This document shows, piece after piece, positions 24,610-33,220 of a stretch of 36,360 bases of DNA. The notes under the pieces were generated by a model that saw only the letters and a list, made by a program, of their open reading frames with translations, did not search any database and was not told the DNA's origin. Numbering within the stretch: position 1 is the first letter of the stretch; every line of letters starts with the position of its first letter. This DNA is from JAVBJV01 sp031546815 (GTDB lineage Bacteria; Pseudomonadota; Alphaproteobacteria; Acetobacterales; Acetobacteraceae): positions 1 through 36,360 of the forward strand of contig JAVBJV010000047.1 in assembly GCA_031546815.1 (NCBI GenBank), written 5' to 3'. The position numbers and the translations under genes were made by a program.

Positions 24610-26253
24610 ATGAGCATTACAAAAAAGCGTTCTTTTACATATCTGCTTCTGTCTTTCGCGCTGCTGACCGGTGGGACCGGCATCTGGTATTTCGGCCGGC
24701 AATTCACCGAACAGGCCGCGCTGGAAAAGATCAGCCGTGCACTGGGAGATCTGCGCGGGGCGAATACGCGCGGTTACGTCCTCGACTGGGCGGAGCGGAC
24801 ATCGGTTGATGGCGACATCAATCTGCGCGGCGTAACGTTGCGCCAGAACGGTGTCGAAGTGCTGATCGCCGAAAGCGTGGCGCTGCACCGCGACGGACTG
24901 TCGCTGACGCTGCGGGCACGCAACATCACGCTGCTGCGCAACGGGTCGATCGCCCGCACCCATAACCTGAATATCACCGGCCTGCGCCACAGATTCCTGC
25001 GCGCCGCAACCAGCGACGCTGCATCGCTGGCAGAAATAGCCGCGTCGCTCGACGGGGTTGGCGTGCAGATCGAACAGCTGGAACTCGCCGCGCCGGAATA
25101 TGCGGCCTGGTCGCAGACCACCGCCCGCTGGCTGGGATTTACGGTCGATGATGGAAAGCTGCACGACTTGCGGGTTGCCGGGCTGGCCGCTGAAACCGCC
25201 ACGCACAATTCCGCGCTGACCGTCGAGAAAGCCGTTCTGGATGGTGTGGAACTGACGAGCCTGTTGTCGGCAGGTCTGCCGCAGACAGTTGCGGATGCCA
25301 CCAACCTGCTGCACGGCGCATCGATCGGCGCGGACAGGATCAGGCTGGCAACCGGCCCGGCAACCGCCAATCTGGCAACGCTCTCCGCCCAGGTGTCCGG
25401 GCCGTATCTGCGGAACCTGCAGATGCACACACTGACCGTCAGCCTGAACAACCCCGATGACCTTCAGTCTCCATCGCTGCGGCGCATGGCGCAGTCGGGG
25501 CAACCGGCACAGATTGCATTGTTCACGCTCGATCAGATCAATACCGAACAGCTCGGCCATTACGTGCAGAAGCCCGAGATCGACTTCAACGCGGCAACCG
25601 TCCTCAACAGCGGGTTCGATGTGCACCGGGTGCAGGCGCTGAATGTCGTGCTGCCGCAGATCCTCAGCGCTATGGCATTCGAGTATACGCGCACGCCGGA
25701 CCATACCGAGAACGTGCAGGTCAACCACCTGAACCTCGACCTGACGACGCTGGCAGCGGACAACGCGGCCATCGTCGCCACCCTGCCCGCGCTGACCATT
25801 CAGGAACTGAACTGGCGCACCAAGCGCAGCGCCACCGGCACCCGCCACCGGCTGCAGGCGCGCGCGCAGCAGCTGGGCGTGCTGGACGCGGCCGTTATCC
25901 TGACCAATCTGGATTTCTCCACCAGCGGCGTCACCCGCCCCGATACCGAAAGCGCCGGACGGGTCGATTACAGTATGCGATTGACAGATCGCGGGCTGAT
26001 CGACGTGACCGGTCGCATGAACCGCCAGAGCCGGGTGGATCTTGCACACCGCATCGGGCCACGGCTGAAAGCCCTGTTGACCCGCGACGGAACAGTCGAT
26101 CTGATCGGCCTGCCCGACCGGATCAGCGCCTTCATCCAGACGGCCAGCACACCGCTGCAATTCAGCCTGTCGCTGCGTATGCAGGATAACGGCGGTGCAC
26201 TCTCGGTTCAGCGAATCCGCATTACCGAGCTATCACCAGACGCCTTCGACTGA
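24610..26253 (+). CDS. Membrane-anchored beta-rich protein, unknown, tandem copy 1
   Basis: A 547-residue protein I cannot name. It has an N-terminal signal anchor (basic head, then FTYLLLSFALLTGGTGIWYF at about 9-28) and a long soluble, probably periplasmic part with alternating polar/hydrophobic strands and no cysteines. Marks shared with the next gene are GANTRGYVLDWAERT (50-64), SGPYLRNLQ in the middle and RLTDRGLID at about 457-465. The pattern of a short N-terminal helix, a G-x-W block and long strand repeats recalls AsmA-like, DUF945 and DUF2125 proteins, but I cannot prove kinship. ATG at 24610 is used; a TTG directly before it is also possible. Start is 24 bases after tyrA, so it is probably co-transcribed. 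Confidence 0.72.
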   Translation: MSITKKRSFTYLLLSFALLTGGTGIWYFGRQFTEQAALEKISRALGDLRGANTRGYVLDWAERTSVDGDINLRGVTLRQNGVEVLIAESVALHRDGLSLTLRARNITLLRNGSIARTHNLNITGLRHRFLRAATSDAASLAEIAASLDGVGVQIEQLELAAPEYAAWSQTTARWLGFTVDDGKLHDLRVAGLAAETATHNSALTVEKAVLDGVELTSLLSAGLPQTVADATNLLHGASIGADRIRLATGPATANLATLSAQVSGPYLRNLQMHTLTVSLNNPDDLQSPSLRRMAQSGQPAQIALFTLDQINTEQLGHYVQKPEIDFNAATVLNSGFDVHRVQALNVVLPQILSAMAFEYTRTPDHTENVQVNHLNLDLTTLAADNAAIVATLPALTIQELNWRTKRSATGTRHRLQARAQQLGVLDAAVILTNLDFSTSGVTRPDTESAGRVDYSMRLTDRGLIDVTGRMNRQSRVDLAHRIGPRLKALLTRDGTVDLIGLPDRISAFIQTASTPLQFSLSLRMQDNGGALSVQRIRITELSPDAFD

Positions 26254-26280
26254 TTTCAAACGAACTCCAAGGATCCCCTC

Positions 26281-27855
26281 ATGGCTCTCTCCAAGAAAAT
26301 TATTCTTCTGTCGGCGGCTGCACTGGTGGCTGTCGGCATTGTCGGGGGTGTCGCGTATTACACCGGCGGGCAGCACGTCGATAACACCATCATTACACAG
26401 CTGGATGCCTACAAGGGTCGTAACACAAACGGCTTCGTCATCGACTGGGCCGAGCGCACCCAGCAGGACGGACGCATCACGCTGCGCAACGTGACCGGGC
26501 ATTACAACGGCACACTGGTGCTCAGCACCGACAGCACAGACATCACGCGCAGCGGTATGTCGATCCAGGCTGTGGGCCATAACGTGACAGTGATCTCGGG
26601 CAACAACACCAACAAGGCCGAAACCGTCACCGTCGACGGGCTTGGACAGGCTGGGCTGAACGCGCTGCTTTCCACCCCACCGGCAGATGCCGCAACGGCC
26701 CTCGCGCTGCTGAACGGCATCAGCGTGGGTGCCGACAAGATCCAGCTCACCGACGGAACGCAGGTGCGGCCGGTGACGATCCGCCGTGCCGATACCAGTC
26801 TTGCAAATGGCCGGATCAGCCGTTTTCAGATGCAGGATTTCGCAGCGTCCAACACTCCGAATGAACAGGTCTCGATCGGAACCTTCACGCTGGAGAACAT
26901 GCCGGTCGAACGGTTTGCGGGCTTGTGGCAAACACAGCCAAGAACAACGCAGGACGTCATGGCCCTGATGGATGGCTCCACGATCAAGGCCGAAAATTTC
27001 AACTTTCAAAACAGCAGCAATGCCACAGCAGCCATCGCTGGGTGGCAGAGCGAATTCTCGGGGCCGCATCTGCGCAATGTGCAGCTCCGCGGGTTAGTCT
27101 CAACCGATCCGAACACATCGCCCAAGCCCATGCAGATCGGCATGATATCCATCGACCAGATCAACCTCGTCACCATCGAGAATGCATCAACGGGGCGTTT
27201 CAGCTCGATGGAAGCCGCGGCAACCCACTTCGATATTGGACGGATCGAAGTGCAGGAAACGAACCTGTTCGGTATCATGCGTTTCAACAGCGGGCTGCTC
27301 ACCATTCAGGACAACGTCTCGGCCCTGCGGATCAAGGATGCGGTCATCGATGTGACTGACATTCCGAACGTAGCGCGGTCCAACTCCAAAATGCCGCAAT
27401 TCATCATCCCCGAACTGGTCGCAAACCAGCGCCACGGAACCAACGCACTCGCTGGCGATATCACCCTGCCGGTGCAGAATATGGTGAACTGGCAGTCTTA
27501 CTACAGTCTCGCCAATCTGCGGCTGACAGATACCGGCCTCAACGTGCCGGACACAACAAACCCTGGCACCGTTACCTTCAACCTGCGTCTGGAAGATCGC
27601 GGCTTGATCGACCTGCTGGCCGAGCGCAATGTGATGGACCGTCAGACAATGGCGCGCAGCGGGCAGATGGCCACGATCATGCTGATCGGACAGGGGAAGG
27701 CCGAGGATACGATCGACCTACCGTCACGCGTTGCAGCGTTCCTCGGCAAGGGGGAAGTGCTCGACGTCGGCGTCAGTCTTGTGATCGACCCCATCAATCC
27801 CCTGGGTATCCCGCGTATCCGGCTGATTACTCCGGAACGTCTGACGCTGAACTGA
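26281..27855 (+). CDS. Membrane-anchored beta-rich protein, unknown, tandem copy 2
   Basis: Paralog of the preceding gene, 524 aa, starting 27 bases after it with a good AAGGA site. It begins MALSKKIILLSAAALVAVGIVG, a signal anchor or Sec signal, then KGRNTNGFVIDWAERT (45-60), the middle block SGPHLRNVQ and a C-terminal RLEDRGLID (436-444) lined up with copy 1. The long part between is beta-strand-like and rich in Asn, Thr and Ser. Overall identity looks low outside these blocks, so the duplication is old, and both frames are intact. It closes the chorismate mutase-hisC-tyrA transcript; an opposite-strand ACT-like gene ends 29 bases beyond. Function unknown; envelope role is a guess. Confidence 0.72.
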   Translation: MALSKKIILLSAAALVAVGIVGGVAYYTGGQHVDNTIITQLDAYKGRNTNGFVIDWAERTQQDGRITLRNVTGHYNGTLVLSTDSTDITRSGMSIQAVGHNVTVISGNNTNKAETVTVDGLGQAGLNALLSTPPADAATALALLNGISVGADKIQLTDGTQVRPVTIRRADTSLANGRISRFQMQDFAASNTPNEQVSIGTFTLENMPVERFAGLWQTQPRTTQDVMALMDGSTIKAENFNFQNSSNATAAIAGWQSEFSGPHLRNVQLRGLVSTDPNTSPKPMQIGMISIDQINLVTIENASTGRFSSMEAAATHFDIGRIEVQETNLFGIMRFNSGLLTIQDNVSALRIKDAVIDVTDIPNVARSNSKMPQFIIPELVANQRHGTNALAGDITLPVQNMVNWQSYYSLANLRLTDTGLNVPDTTNPGTVTFNLRLEDRGLIDLLAERNVMDRQTMARSGQMATIMLIGQGKAEDTIDLPSRVAAFLGKGEVLDVGVSLVIDPINPLGIPRIRLITPERLTLN

Positions 27856-27884
27856 AGCCGTTATCTACCGGCGCGTGGACAGGC

Positions 27885-28196
27885 TCAGGCCGCCACGCGC
27901 CGCAGCGGTTCGGCCATGCGCACCACGTCTACACGGCGTGCGCCCACCACCTGCCCCAGATTACCAGCGACCAGATGCACCATCTCGGCCGGGATGCTGC
28001 GGCAGACCAGCGTGAAACGCATCGCATCGCCCAGCCGTTCGGCCACCATGCTGTCGGGGATCAGCCCGCGCTTGGCCAGGGGTTCCAGCACACGCACGGC
28101 AAGGCCGGGGCTGGCATCACCCTCGAACGAGAAACTGACGGCAAGAAGGGCAGAGGCTGCGTAAGTGCAGGCTACTGAATTGGATACAACGGTCAC
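27885..28196 (-). CDS. Small ACT-like domain protein
   Basis: About 103 residues with no named family recognised. The central part, AVSFSFEGDASPGLAVRVLEPLAKRGLIPDS split over a strand, a turn and a helix, then MRFTLVCRSIPAEMV and GARRVDVVRM, follows the beta-alpha-beta-beta-alpha-beta plan of ACT domains such as those in acetolactate synthase small subunits; the turn 'SPGLAVRVLEPLAKRGL' is what one expects at an ACT ligand site. The GTG at 28196 is chosen because GGAG lies 9 bases upstream; a TTG 13 codons earlier lacks any ribosome site. It sits at the end of the aromatic gene run on the other strand, so an amino-acid-sensing role would make sense but is inference. The 160 bases upstream hold no other gene. 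Confidence 0.6.
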   Translation of the reverse strand: MTVVSNSVACTYAASALLAVSFSFEGDASPGLAVRVLEPLAKRGLIPDSMVAERLGDAMRFTLVCRSIPAEMVHLVAGNLGQVVGARRVDVVRMAEPLRRVAA

Positions 28197-28356
28197 GGAA
28201 GAATACTCCGGCAGAAGATAAAACGCGTACGGCAAACAACCCGGCGCTCAGAGAGCAGCCGGGACCGTAATTCGCGTGATCTTCAGGGCGCGGTTCATGC
28301 AGGAATGGTAACCGCAATCAGGCGCAGCTGTCCACGCCCAATCCGTCATACCTGCT

Positions 28357-29421
28357 TCAATCTTCGCCCTGCCAGTCGAAGAATGGCACCTGCAACAGCG
28401 CCAGCCGCCCCATCGACAGTACCCGGTTCTGCAGGGTCAACGGTACCTCGGTAATCGGGCGACCATCTTCGGCCGAGGGCGTTTGCCGGAAAAAATCCAG
28501 CGAGTGGCTGGCGACCATCGCCACTTGTTCGGGTACTACATTATTGGCAGCCATTGCCCCCAGCACGTCGGCAACCCCGGCAACATGCACATTGGCCGCG
28601 CCCATCGGCTGCAATCCGTCGTCCAGCGCCAGCGTAGCACTGGCGGCAATTTGTGCTGCCCCCCACTGCATATGCAGGCGCTGCACGCGCAATGTCCCCC
28701 CATCGTCGCGCCAGGACGTTGCACGATGCGCAAAACTACCGTGCCCACCCGGCAAGGGGCCGATCAGCGCGGCCTCCACCTCGAGGTGATCTATCCGTTC
28801 GCCAAGCACCAGTGCCCCACCAGCGGGCAGGCGGATATTGGCCAGTTCGATCACACCGCTCAACGCGGTTTCGGATTCCGTGGCGGCCGGGCGCAGGTCC
28901 CAGTTGATCCCGCCGCTCTCCACGATCAGCGCGCTGCCGGCAATACCGGCACGCAGCATCGACATGCGCAACGCACCACTGCGCGGCGGCACGCCGGGTT
29001 CCACGAAGATGCGCAGCACCATGCGGTCGGCCGTGAACGGAATTTCGTAGTCCTGCACACGCAGATTCTGACGCCCAAACAGTTCGGCCCGCACCGTGCG
29101 CGGCTGCGTCAGCGCCACGCCGAGCTGAACCTGCTGCGCGCGCCAGTCGATCCCGCCGGGCAGCAACCGCTGCCCACCAACCAGATGCACGTCGGGCACA
29201 TTCAGCATCGCCCGCAGCGGCCAGCCGGCGCGTTGGGGTGTGCCGTGTTCGACGACCCCCCCCTGTGCGCGGTACGACGCTACACTGGTGGCGAAATCGC
29301 GCTCGATCGCGTGGATGGCAACATACCAGTAAGCAGTATGTGCGACGATCAGCAGCACCGGCAGAAATGCAATTCCCCAACGCCAGAAACGCGGGTTGCG
29401 AAAGAGATGCGGGATATTCAT
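28357..29421 (-). CDS. DUF2125 family membrane-anchored protein
   Basis: A 354-residue protein with an N-terminal membrane helix (WGIAFLPVLLIVAHTAYWYV, about 14-33) followed by a long soluble, probably periplasmic domain. The conserved-looking parts are AIERDFATSVASYRAQGG, RAGWPLRAMLNVPDVHL and DWRAQQVQLGVAL, the G-W-P pattern and strand repeats that I associate with alphaproteobacterial DUF2125. The biochemical role of the family is unknown. ATG at 29421 is chosen as it opens the short basic head before the helix; the frame extends 24 codons upstream into the ChaC leader, which is unlikely to be coding. It carries an eight-cytosine run at its GGVVEHG region. Divergent from chaC by 50 bases. 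Confidence 0.8.
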   Translation of the reverse strand: MNIPHLFRNPRFWRWGIAFLPVLLIVAHTAYWYVAIHAIERDFATSVASYRAQGGVVEHGTPQRAGWPLRAMLNVPDVHLVGGQRLLPGGIDWRAQQVQLGVALTQPRTVRAELFGRQNLRVQDYEIPFTADRMVLRIFVEPGVPPRSGALRMSMLRAGIAGSALIVESGGINWDLRPAATESETALSGVIELANIRLPAGGALVLGERIDHLEVEAALIGPLPGGHGSFAHRATSWRDDGGTLRVQRLHMQWGAAQIAASATLALDDGLQPMGAANVHVAGVADVLGAMAANNVVPEQVAMVASHSLDFFRQTPSAEDGRPITEVPLTLQNRVLSMGRLALLQVPFFDWQGED

Positions 29422-29471
29422 TGTCCCGCTTATAGAACCACCTTGCGCATTTGCAGAGAGGCTACCTTTCG

Positions 29472-30059
29472 ATGTCTGCATCCACGATTCCACTCCCCCC
29501 AGCCCATTCCGTGCCGCGGGACCCGGACGGGTGCATGTGGGTGTTCGGATACGGGTCCCTGATCTGGAACCCCGGTTTCGACTTCATGGAAACCCGTGTG
29601 GCGCAGCTGTCGGGCTGGCATCGGCGCTTCTGTCTGTGGTCCACCCATTATCGCGGCACCGTGGAACAGCCGGGCCTGGTGCTGGGGCTGGATCGGGGCG
29701 GCGTGTGCAAGGGCATTGCCTTCCGCGTCGCCCCCAGCGCCGCCGAGGCCGCGCTTTCCTACCTCGACGCGCGCGAACTGCCGGATCAGACCGAACAGGT
29801 CTACGACCGCCGCACCCTTCCGGTGGCGCTCGACTGTGGAACACGGGTGCCCGCCATCACCTATACCGCCAAGCGGTCCAGTTCGCGGTATGCGGGGAAG
29901 CTTCCCGCCGATCGGATTGCCCGCGTATTGAGCGCAAGTCAGGGGCTGACGGGAACCAACCGGGACTATTTTCTGAATACGTTGGCGCACCTAGCGCGAC
30001 TCGGCATTCCTGACCGGAATTTCGAGGCGCTGGCGCAGCTTTTACCCCCGAAAATCTAG
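29472..30059 (+). CDS. ChaC-type gamma-glutamylcyclotransferase
   Basis: Cytosolic enzyme of 195 aa that splits gamma-glutamyl peptides, in the ChaC group glutathione, to 5-oxoproline. The substrate-binding loop FGYGSLIWNPGF (25-36) is diagnostic, and the likely catalytic glutamate is Glu102 in YLDARELPDQ. Further family marks are WSTHYRGT and the late GTNRDYFLNTLAHL. The ATG at 29472 is preferred over an in-frame TTG 7 codons earlier because GAGAGG lies between them. It is divergent from the DUF2125 gene and convergent with plsC; the 117 bases between chaC and plsC are AT-rich and hold no gene. Confidence 0.9.
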   Translation: MSASTIPLPPAHSVPRDPDGCMWVFGYGSLIWNPGFDFMETRVAQLSGWHRRFCLWSTHYRGTVEQPGLVLGLDRGGVCKGIAFRVAPSAAEAALSYLDARELPDQTEQVYDRRTLPVALDCGTRVPAITYTAKRSSSRYAGKLPADRIARVLSASQGLTGTNRDYFLNTLAHLARLGIPDRNFEALAQLLPPKI

Positions 30060-30176
30060 TTTCATCCACTGTTATCCATACGCCGGAAAAATCCGTTTCA
30101 GACCGGTATATTGGTAATTTTTGTTAGCGATTTCAATCGATTGCAAAATCAACTTTATGTTAAACTCTAATGAAAG

Positions 30177-30911
30177 TCAGCAACTTCCCACAGAGTTTTC
30201 CACAGGCCTGTCAAGCAGCTTTTCTGTCTCAGTTTCGATGACATTTTCTAGCTGTTGCATCAACTCGGCACGCTTCAGCCCGACCGGAAGCGGGGGTAAT
30301 ACCGCCACCCGAATGGTCCCGGGTTGCTTGCGGAAAGACCGCCGCCCCCAGAACAGGCCGGAATTGGTCGCGGCCGGGACCACCGGCACGCCACACCGCG
30401 TCGCCAGGGCGGCAATACCGGGCTGATAGACACCACGCTCTCCGGGCGCACTGCGGGTGCCCTCGGGGAAGATCAGGATCTGCCGACCATCCGCCATGGC
30501 GGCATCGGCATCACGCATCAGTTGCCGCAGGGCATCAGCCCCGGCGCTGCGGTCCACCGCGATCATCCCGGCGCGCTTCAGCAGACCGCCATAGATGGGG
30601 ACCCGCAGCAGTTCCTTTTTCAGCACCATGGCTGGACGGGGGAGCAGCAGCACCCAGATCAGCGTGTCGAACGCCGACTGATGCTTGGCCGCCACCAGTC
30701 CTGGGCCGGTGGGGATGTTCTCGTGTCCGGTTACCTGCACATCGATCCGGCAGATCACCCGCAGCATCCACAGGACCGAACGGATCCACAGCCGCGCGAA
30801 CCAGATCACCCGCATGGGCGAGGCGAACAGAAACGGCCAGCCCACCAGGCACAGCACCGTCGTCACCCCGAAAAAGCCGAGGTTAAACAGAATGGATCGC
30901 AAGAAAATCAT
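30177..30911 (-). CDS. plsC: 1-acyl-glycerol-3-phosphate acyltransferase (PlsC family)
   Basis: Membrane-bound acyltransferase of 244 aa that makes phosphatidic acid from lysophosphatidic acid, a step of phospholipid synthesis. An N-terminal hydrophobic part (about 5-30) is followed by the catalytic HX4D box, KHQSAFD (His77, Asp82), a GGLLKRAGMIAVDRS block and the glycerophosphate-binding FPEGTRSAPGE at 148-158. It is the last gene of the ftsE-ftsX-ydcF-plsC run; its ATG overlaps the ydcF stop as ATGA. Length is normal. The family also includes lyso-ornithine-lipid acyltransferases, so the exact acceptor is likely but not certain. Confidence 0.9.
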   Translation of the reverse strand: MIFLRSILFNLGFFGVTTVLCLVGWPFLFASPMRVIWFARLWIRSVLWMLRVICRIDVQVTGHENIPTGPGLVAAKHQSAFDTLIWVLLLPRPAMVLKKELLRVPIYGGLLKRAGMIAVDRSAGADALRQLMRDADAAMADGRQILIFPEGTRSAPGERGVYQPGIAALATRCGVPVVPAATNSGLFWGRRSFRKQPGTIRVAVLPPLPVGLKRAELMQQLENVIETETEKLLDRPVENSVGSC

Positions 30912-31540
30912 CGTGTGGAAGGGTCCTGTACAGCAAGCGTGCGTTGCAGCCGCGAAAGCCCCAGCGCTGCCCCCAGATACTTCGTGTATTCCCCTGCCAG
31001 CAATGACATGGCTGGTATGTTGGCAATTCCATCGCGCAGCACCGGCGGGATCACCTTGGCGGGATACAGGGTGATCTGCGGCATCGCGCGCCCCATTTCC
31101 AGCAGTGCACGCGGCATATGATAGTTCGAGGTCACCACAATCAGCGTCTTGGCCTGTATTTCGCCAGCCCAGGCGGCGGCCTCGGCCGCGTTGCCGTGCG
31201 TGGTCACCGCTTCATGCCCGACCGTGACCCGATACGCCCACATCGCCGGGTTGAGGTTCGACAGCCGCGTCAGATCCGCCAGCGTCGCCGCGCGCGACAC
31301 ACCGGTGATCAGCAGTCGCGGCGCGCGTTCACGTTCCAGCAAATGAAAGGCGGTTTCAATCCGGTCGGCCCCGCCGGTCAGCACGACGATGCCGTCCACC
31401 CGTTCGGGCAATTCGGACGCGCGATGCACTTCATACAGAAACCACGCAAACCCGGCCGCCCATAAACAGACCGCCAGCAGCAGCCCGCGCGTCACGCTCC
31501 GCACGGTCCGCTCCAGAACTGTCGGGCGGTGGAACATCAT
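30908..31540 (-). CDS. YdcF/SanA family (DUF218) membrane protein
   Basis: A 210-residue protein with one N-terminal membrane helix (RGLLLAVCLWAAGFAWFLY, about 18-36) and a DUF218 domain. Family marks: VDGIVVLTGGADRI (48-61), LLITGVSRAATL, and VVTSNYHMPRALLEM near 150-165. Relatives (YdcF, SanA, ElyC) are linked to envelope integrity and cell-wall precursor metabolism, without a settled reaction. The ATG at 31540 overlaps the ftsX stop (ATGA) and the stop overlaps plsC the same way, so translation through the operon is coupled at both ends. The frame remains open 15 codons upstream inside ftsX; that longer start is not favoured. Confidence 0.87.
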   Translation of the reverse strand: MMFHRPTVLERTVRSVTRGLLLAVCLWAAGFAWFLYEVHRASELPERVDGIVVLTGGADRIETAFHLLERERAPRLLITGVSRAATLADLTRLSNLNPAMWAYRVTVGHEAVTTHGNAAEAAAWAGEIQAKTLIVVTSNYHMPRALLEMGRAMPQITLYPAKVIPPVLRDGIANIPAMSLLAGEYTKYLGAALGLSRLQRTLAVQDPSTR

Positions 31541-32412
31541 GGCAGATGCCGCAACCAGCGACGCACGGTCATCTGCGCCGTGCACCAGCCGATGATCGCC
31601 GTGATGAACGGCAGCAACAGCAATATCGCCCAGACGGGATCGGGCTTCGGATCGGTGCTGAAGGGCTGCACCAGCCAGGCGAACCCCACCAGCACCGGCA
31701 GCGCCAGCAGTGTGCCCAGCACGCCCCCCTGCACCGCCAGCATCGTCGCCCGGGCAGCAAAGCGGCTGGCGATGTAACCATCCGTCGCCCCCAGCCCGTG
31801 CACAACCTGAATAGCCTCGCGCCGCACCGCCAGGCCGGAACGGGTGGCCACGGCAATCACGCAGACCGCCACCAGCATCACCACCGCCAGCGCCGCGGCC
31901 GCCGTGACCTGCACGCTGCGCGCCAACAGCGTCAGCCGACGCACCAGCGTGCCATAGCGTTCAACCGCCGTGCCCGGCGCCACACCGGCCAGTTGTTCAT
32001 CCAGATCGTCCAGCGCATCGGTCTGGCCCGGCGCCACCATCAGTTCGACCACGGCGGGCAGTGGCAATGCCAGCGAATGCACATTCGCCCCCAGCCAGGG
32101 ACGCAGCAGATCGCCCAGCCTTCCGTCGTCCATCAGCTTCACATCGGTGATTTCGCGGCGGGCATGCAGAATGTCCAGCACACTGTCGATCCGGGTGCGT
32201 CCGCTGGCCAGTTTCACGGCTGGCTGCGGCACCTGCACGGTCAGCATCGCCGCCGCGCCGCCGCGCCAGCGTTCCGCCAGCTGCGATGCCGCCAGCGCCC
32301 CGGTCAGCGCCAGAGCCGCCAGAAACACCACCGCCGCCACCATCAGTGGCAGCAACCGGTCGGACAAGGCCCGCTTCAGGCCCAGCGGATCAGGCCGCCG
32401 CACGCGTGCCAT
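31537..32412 (-). CDS. ftsX: Cell division protein FtsX
   Basis: Inner-membrane partner of FtsE (291 aa). It has a basic cytosolic head (MARVRRPDPLGLKRAL), a first helix around 25-45, a periplasmic domain, and three C-terminal hydrophobic segments, with QVVHGLGATDGYIASRFAAR between them, the family stretch with the G-A-T-D block. FtsEX couples ATP use to periplasmic cell-wall hydrolase activation at the septum. The ATG at 32412 lies 23 bases inside the 3' end of ftsE; a longer frame exists upstream but falls fully in ftsE. Sequence similarity among FtsX proteins is low, so the assignment leans on the ftsE neighbour as well as topology. Confidence 0.9.
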   Translation of the reverse strand: MARVRRPDPLGLKRALSDRLLPLMVAAVVFLAALALTGALAASQLAERWRGGAAAMLTVQVPQPAVKLASGRTRIDSVLDILHARREITDVKLMDDGRLGDLLRPWLGANVHSLALPLPAVVELMVAPGQTDALDDLDEQLAGVAPGTAVERYGTLVRRLTLLARSVQVTAAAALAVVMLVAVCVIAVATRSGLAVRREAIQVVHGLGATDGYIASRFAARATMLAVQGGVLGTLLALPVLVGFAWLVQPFSTDPKPDPVWAILLLLPFITAIIGWCTAQMTVRRWLRHLP

Positions 32413-33064
32413 GTTCGTGTACCCGTCCCGAGACAATGGAAAGCTGCGGCGCAGGATGGCGCGCAACCAGAGCATCGTTATGCGTCGCCACAACCACCGT
32501 CGTGCCCAGCCGGTTCAGTTCCTTCAGCAGTATCATCAGCCGTTCAGCCTGCAATTCGTCCAGATTGCCGGTGGGTTCGTCGGCCAGCAGCAACGCGGGC
32601 CGCCCGATCACCGCGCGCGCAATCGCTACGCGCTGCTGTTCCCCACCCGACAGATGGGCCGGATACGCGTCGAGCTTGCCCGCCAGCCCCACCCAGCGCA
32701 GCATTTCGGTCGTGTCGGCGGCGATCTGTGCTTCCGCGCGTTTGTTCAGGCGCAGCGGCAGCGCCACGTTGTCGAACACCGACAGATGCGGCAGCAGCCG
32801 GAAATCCTGGAACACCACCCCGATCCGCTGCCGCAGGGCGGGCAGATCACGCCGGGGGGCCTGCGCCACATCCGTGCCCAGCAGCGACAGGTGCCCCTTG
32901 GTGGGCCGCAGCGCCAGATACATCAGCCGCAGCAACGACGACTTCCCCGCTCCCGAAGGACCGAGCAGCCAGCGGAACCCTCCGGCAGGGATGCTGAAAT
33001 TCAGGTCGTGCAAAACCTCGGGGCCGGAGCCGTATCGCAGTGAAACTGTATCAAATCGCACCAT
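32390..33064 (-). CDS. ftsE: Cell division ATP-binding protein FtsE
   Basis: ABC-type ATPase of 224 aa, the usual FtsE size. It starts MVRFDTVSLRYGSGPEVL, with Walker A GPSGAGKSS at 35-43, the FtsE-like VVFQDFRLLPHLSVFDNVALPL around the Q-loop, signature LSGGEQQRVAIARA and Walker B LLADEPTGNLD. The ATG at 33064 gives the family N-terminus; the frame is open 17 codons upstream without similarity. FtsE drives FtsX at the division septum. First gene of a four-gene run whose members all overlap, and divergent from a zinc-ribbon gene 156 bases away, an arrangement I associate with Rhodospirillales. Confidence 0.93.
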   Translation of the reverse strand: MVRFDTVSLRYGSGPEVLHDLNFSIPAGGFRWLLGPSGAGKSSLLRLMYLALRPTKGHLSLLGTDVAQAPRRDLPALRQRIGVVFQDFRLLPHLSVFDNVALPLRLNKRAEAQIAADTTEMLRWVGLAGKLDAYPAHLSGGEQQRVAIARAVIGRPALLLADEPTGNLDELQAERLMILLKELNRLGTTVVVATHNDALVARHPAPQLSIVSGRVHEHGTRAAA

Positions 33065-33122
33065 ATGTGTGCTGCAACTCGTGTCTGTGGGCCGGCAGGT
33101 TTGGTATGCTGGCATATCCGCC

Positions 33123-33135
33123 GTGACCGGGTCAC
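33123..33135. promoter_or_regulatory. Palindrome between ftsE and zinc-ribbon gene
   Basis: GTGACC-G-GGTCAC is a perfect 6-1-6 palindrome in the 156-base divergent spacer. It could be an operator for either gene, 58 bases before ftsE and 85 before the zinc-ribbon start. The remaining spacer is AT-rich at 33158-33182 (with AAAAGCTTTT), where a plus-strand promoter such as TTGTTA would fit, but I cannot place a -10 with confidence. Confidence 0.4.
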
Positions 33136-33220
33136 CCGTCAGATCACAGCGGAAAGAAATTTAAAAGCTTTTGTTATTAAGAGCTTCCGTTACAGATGAT
33201 TTTCGGGGAAATATCAGACC

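Noticed and set aside
23683..26160. 825-codon open frame on the minus strand
   Set aside because: It is antisense to tyrA and the first membrane-anchored paralog, has no recognisable domain and an odd His/Gln/Arg-rich composition typical of the reverse frame of GC-rich genes.
30069..30204. DnaA-box-like words (TTATCCATA, TTTTCCACA) in AT-rich sequence between chaC and plsC
   Set aside because: Only two imperfect copies, one inside plsC, and no origin-type gene neighbourhood; too little for a replication origin.
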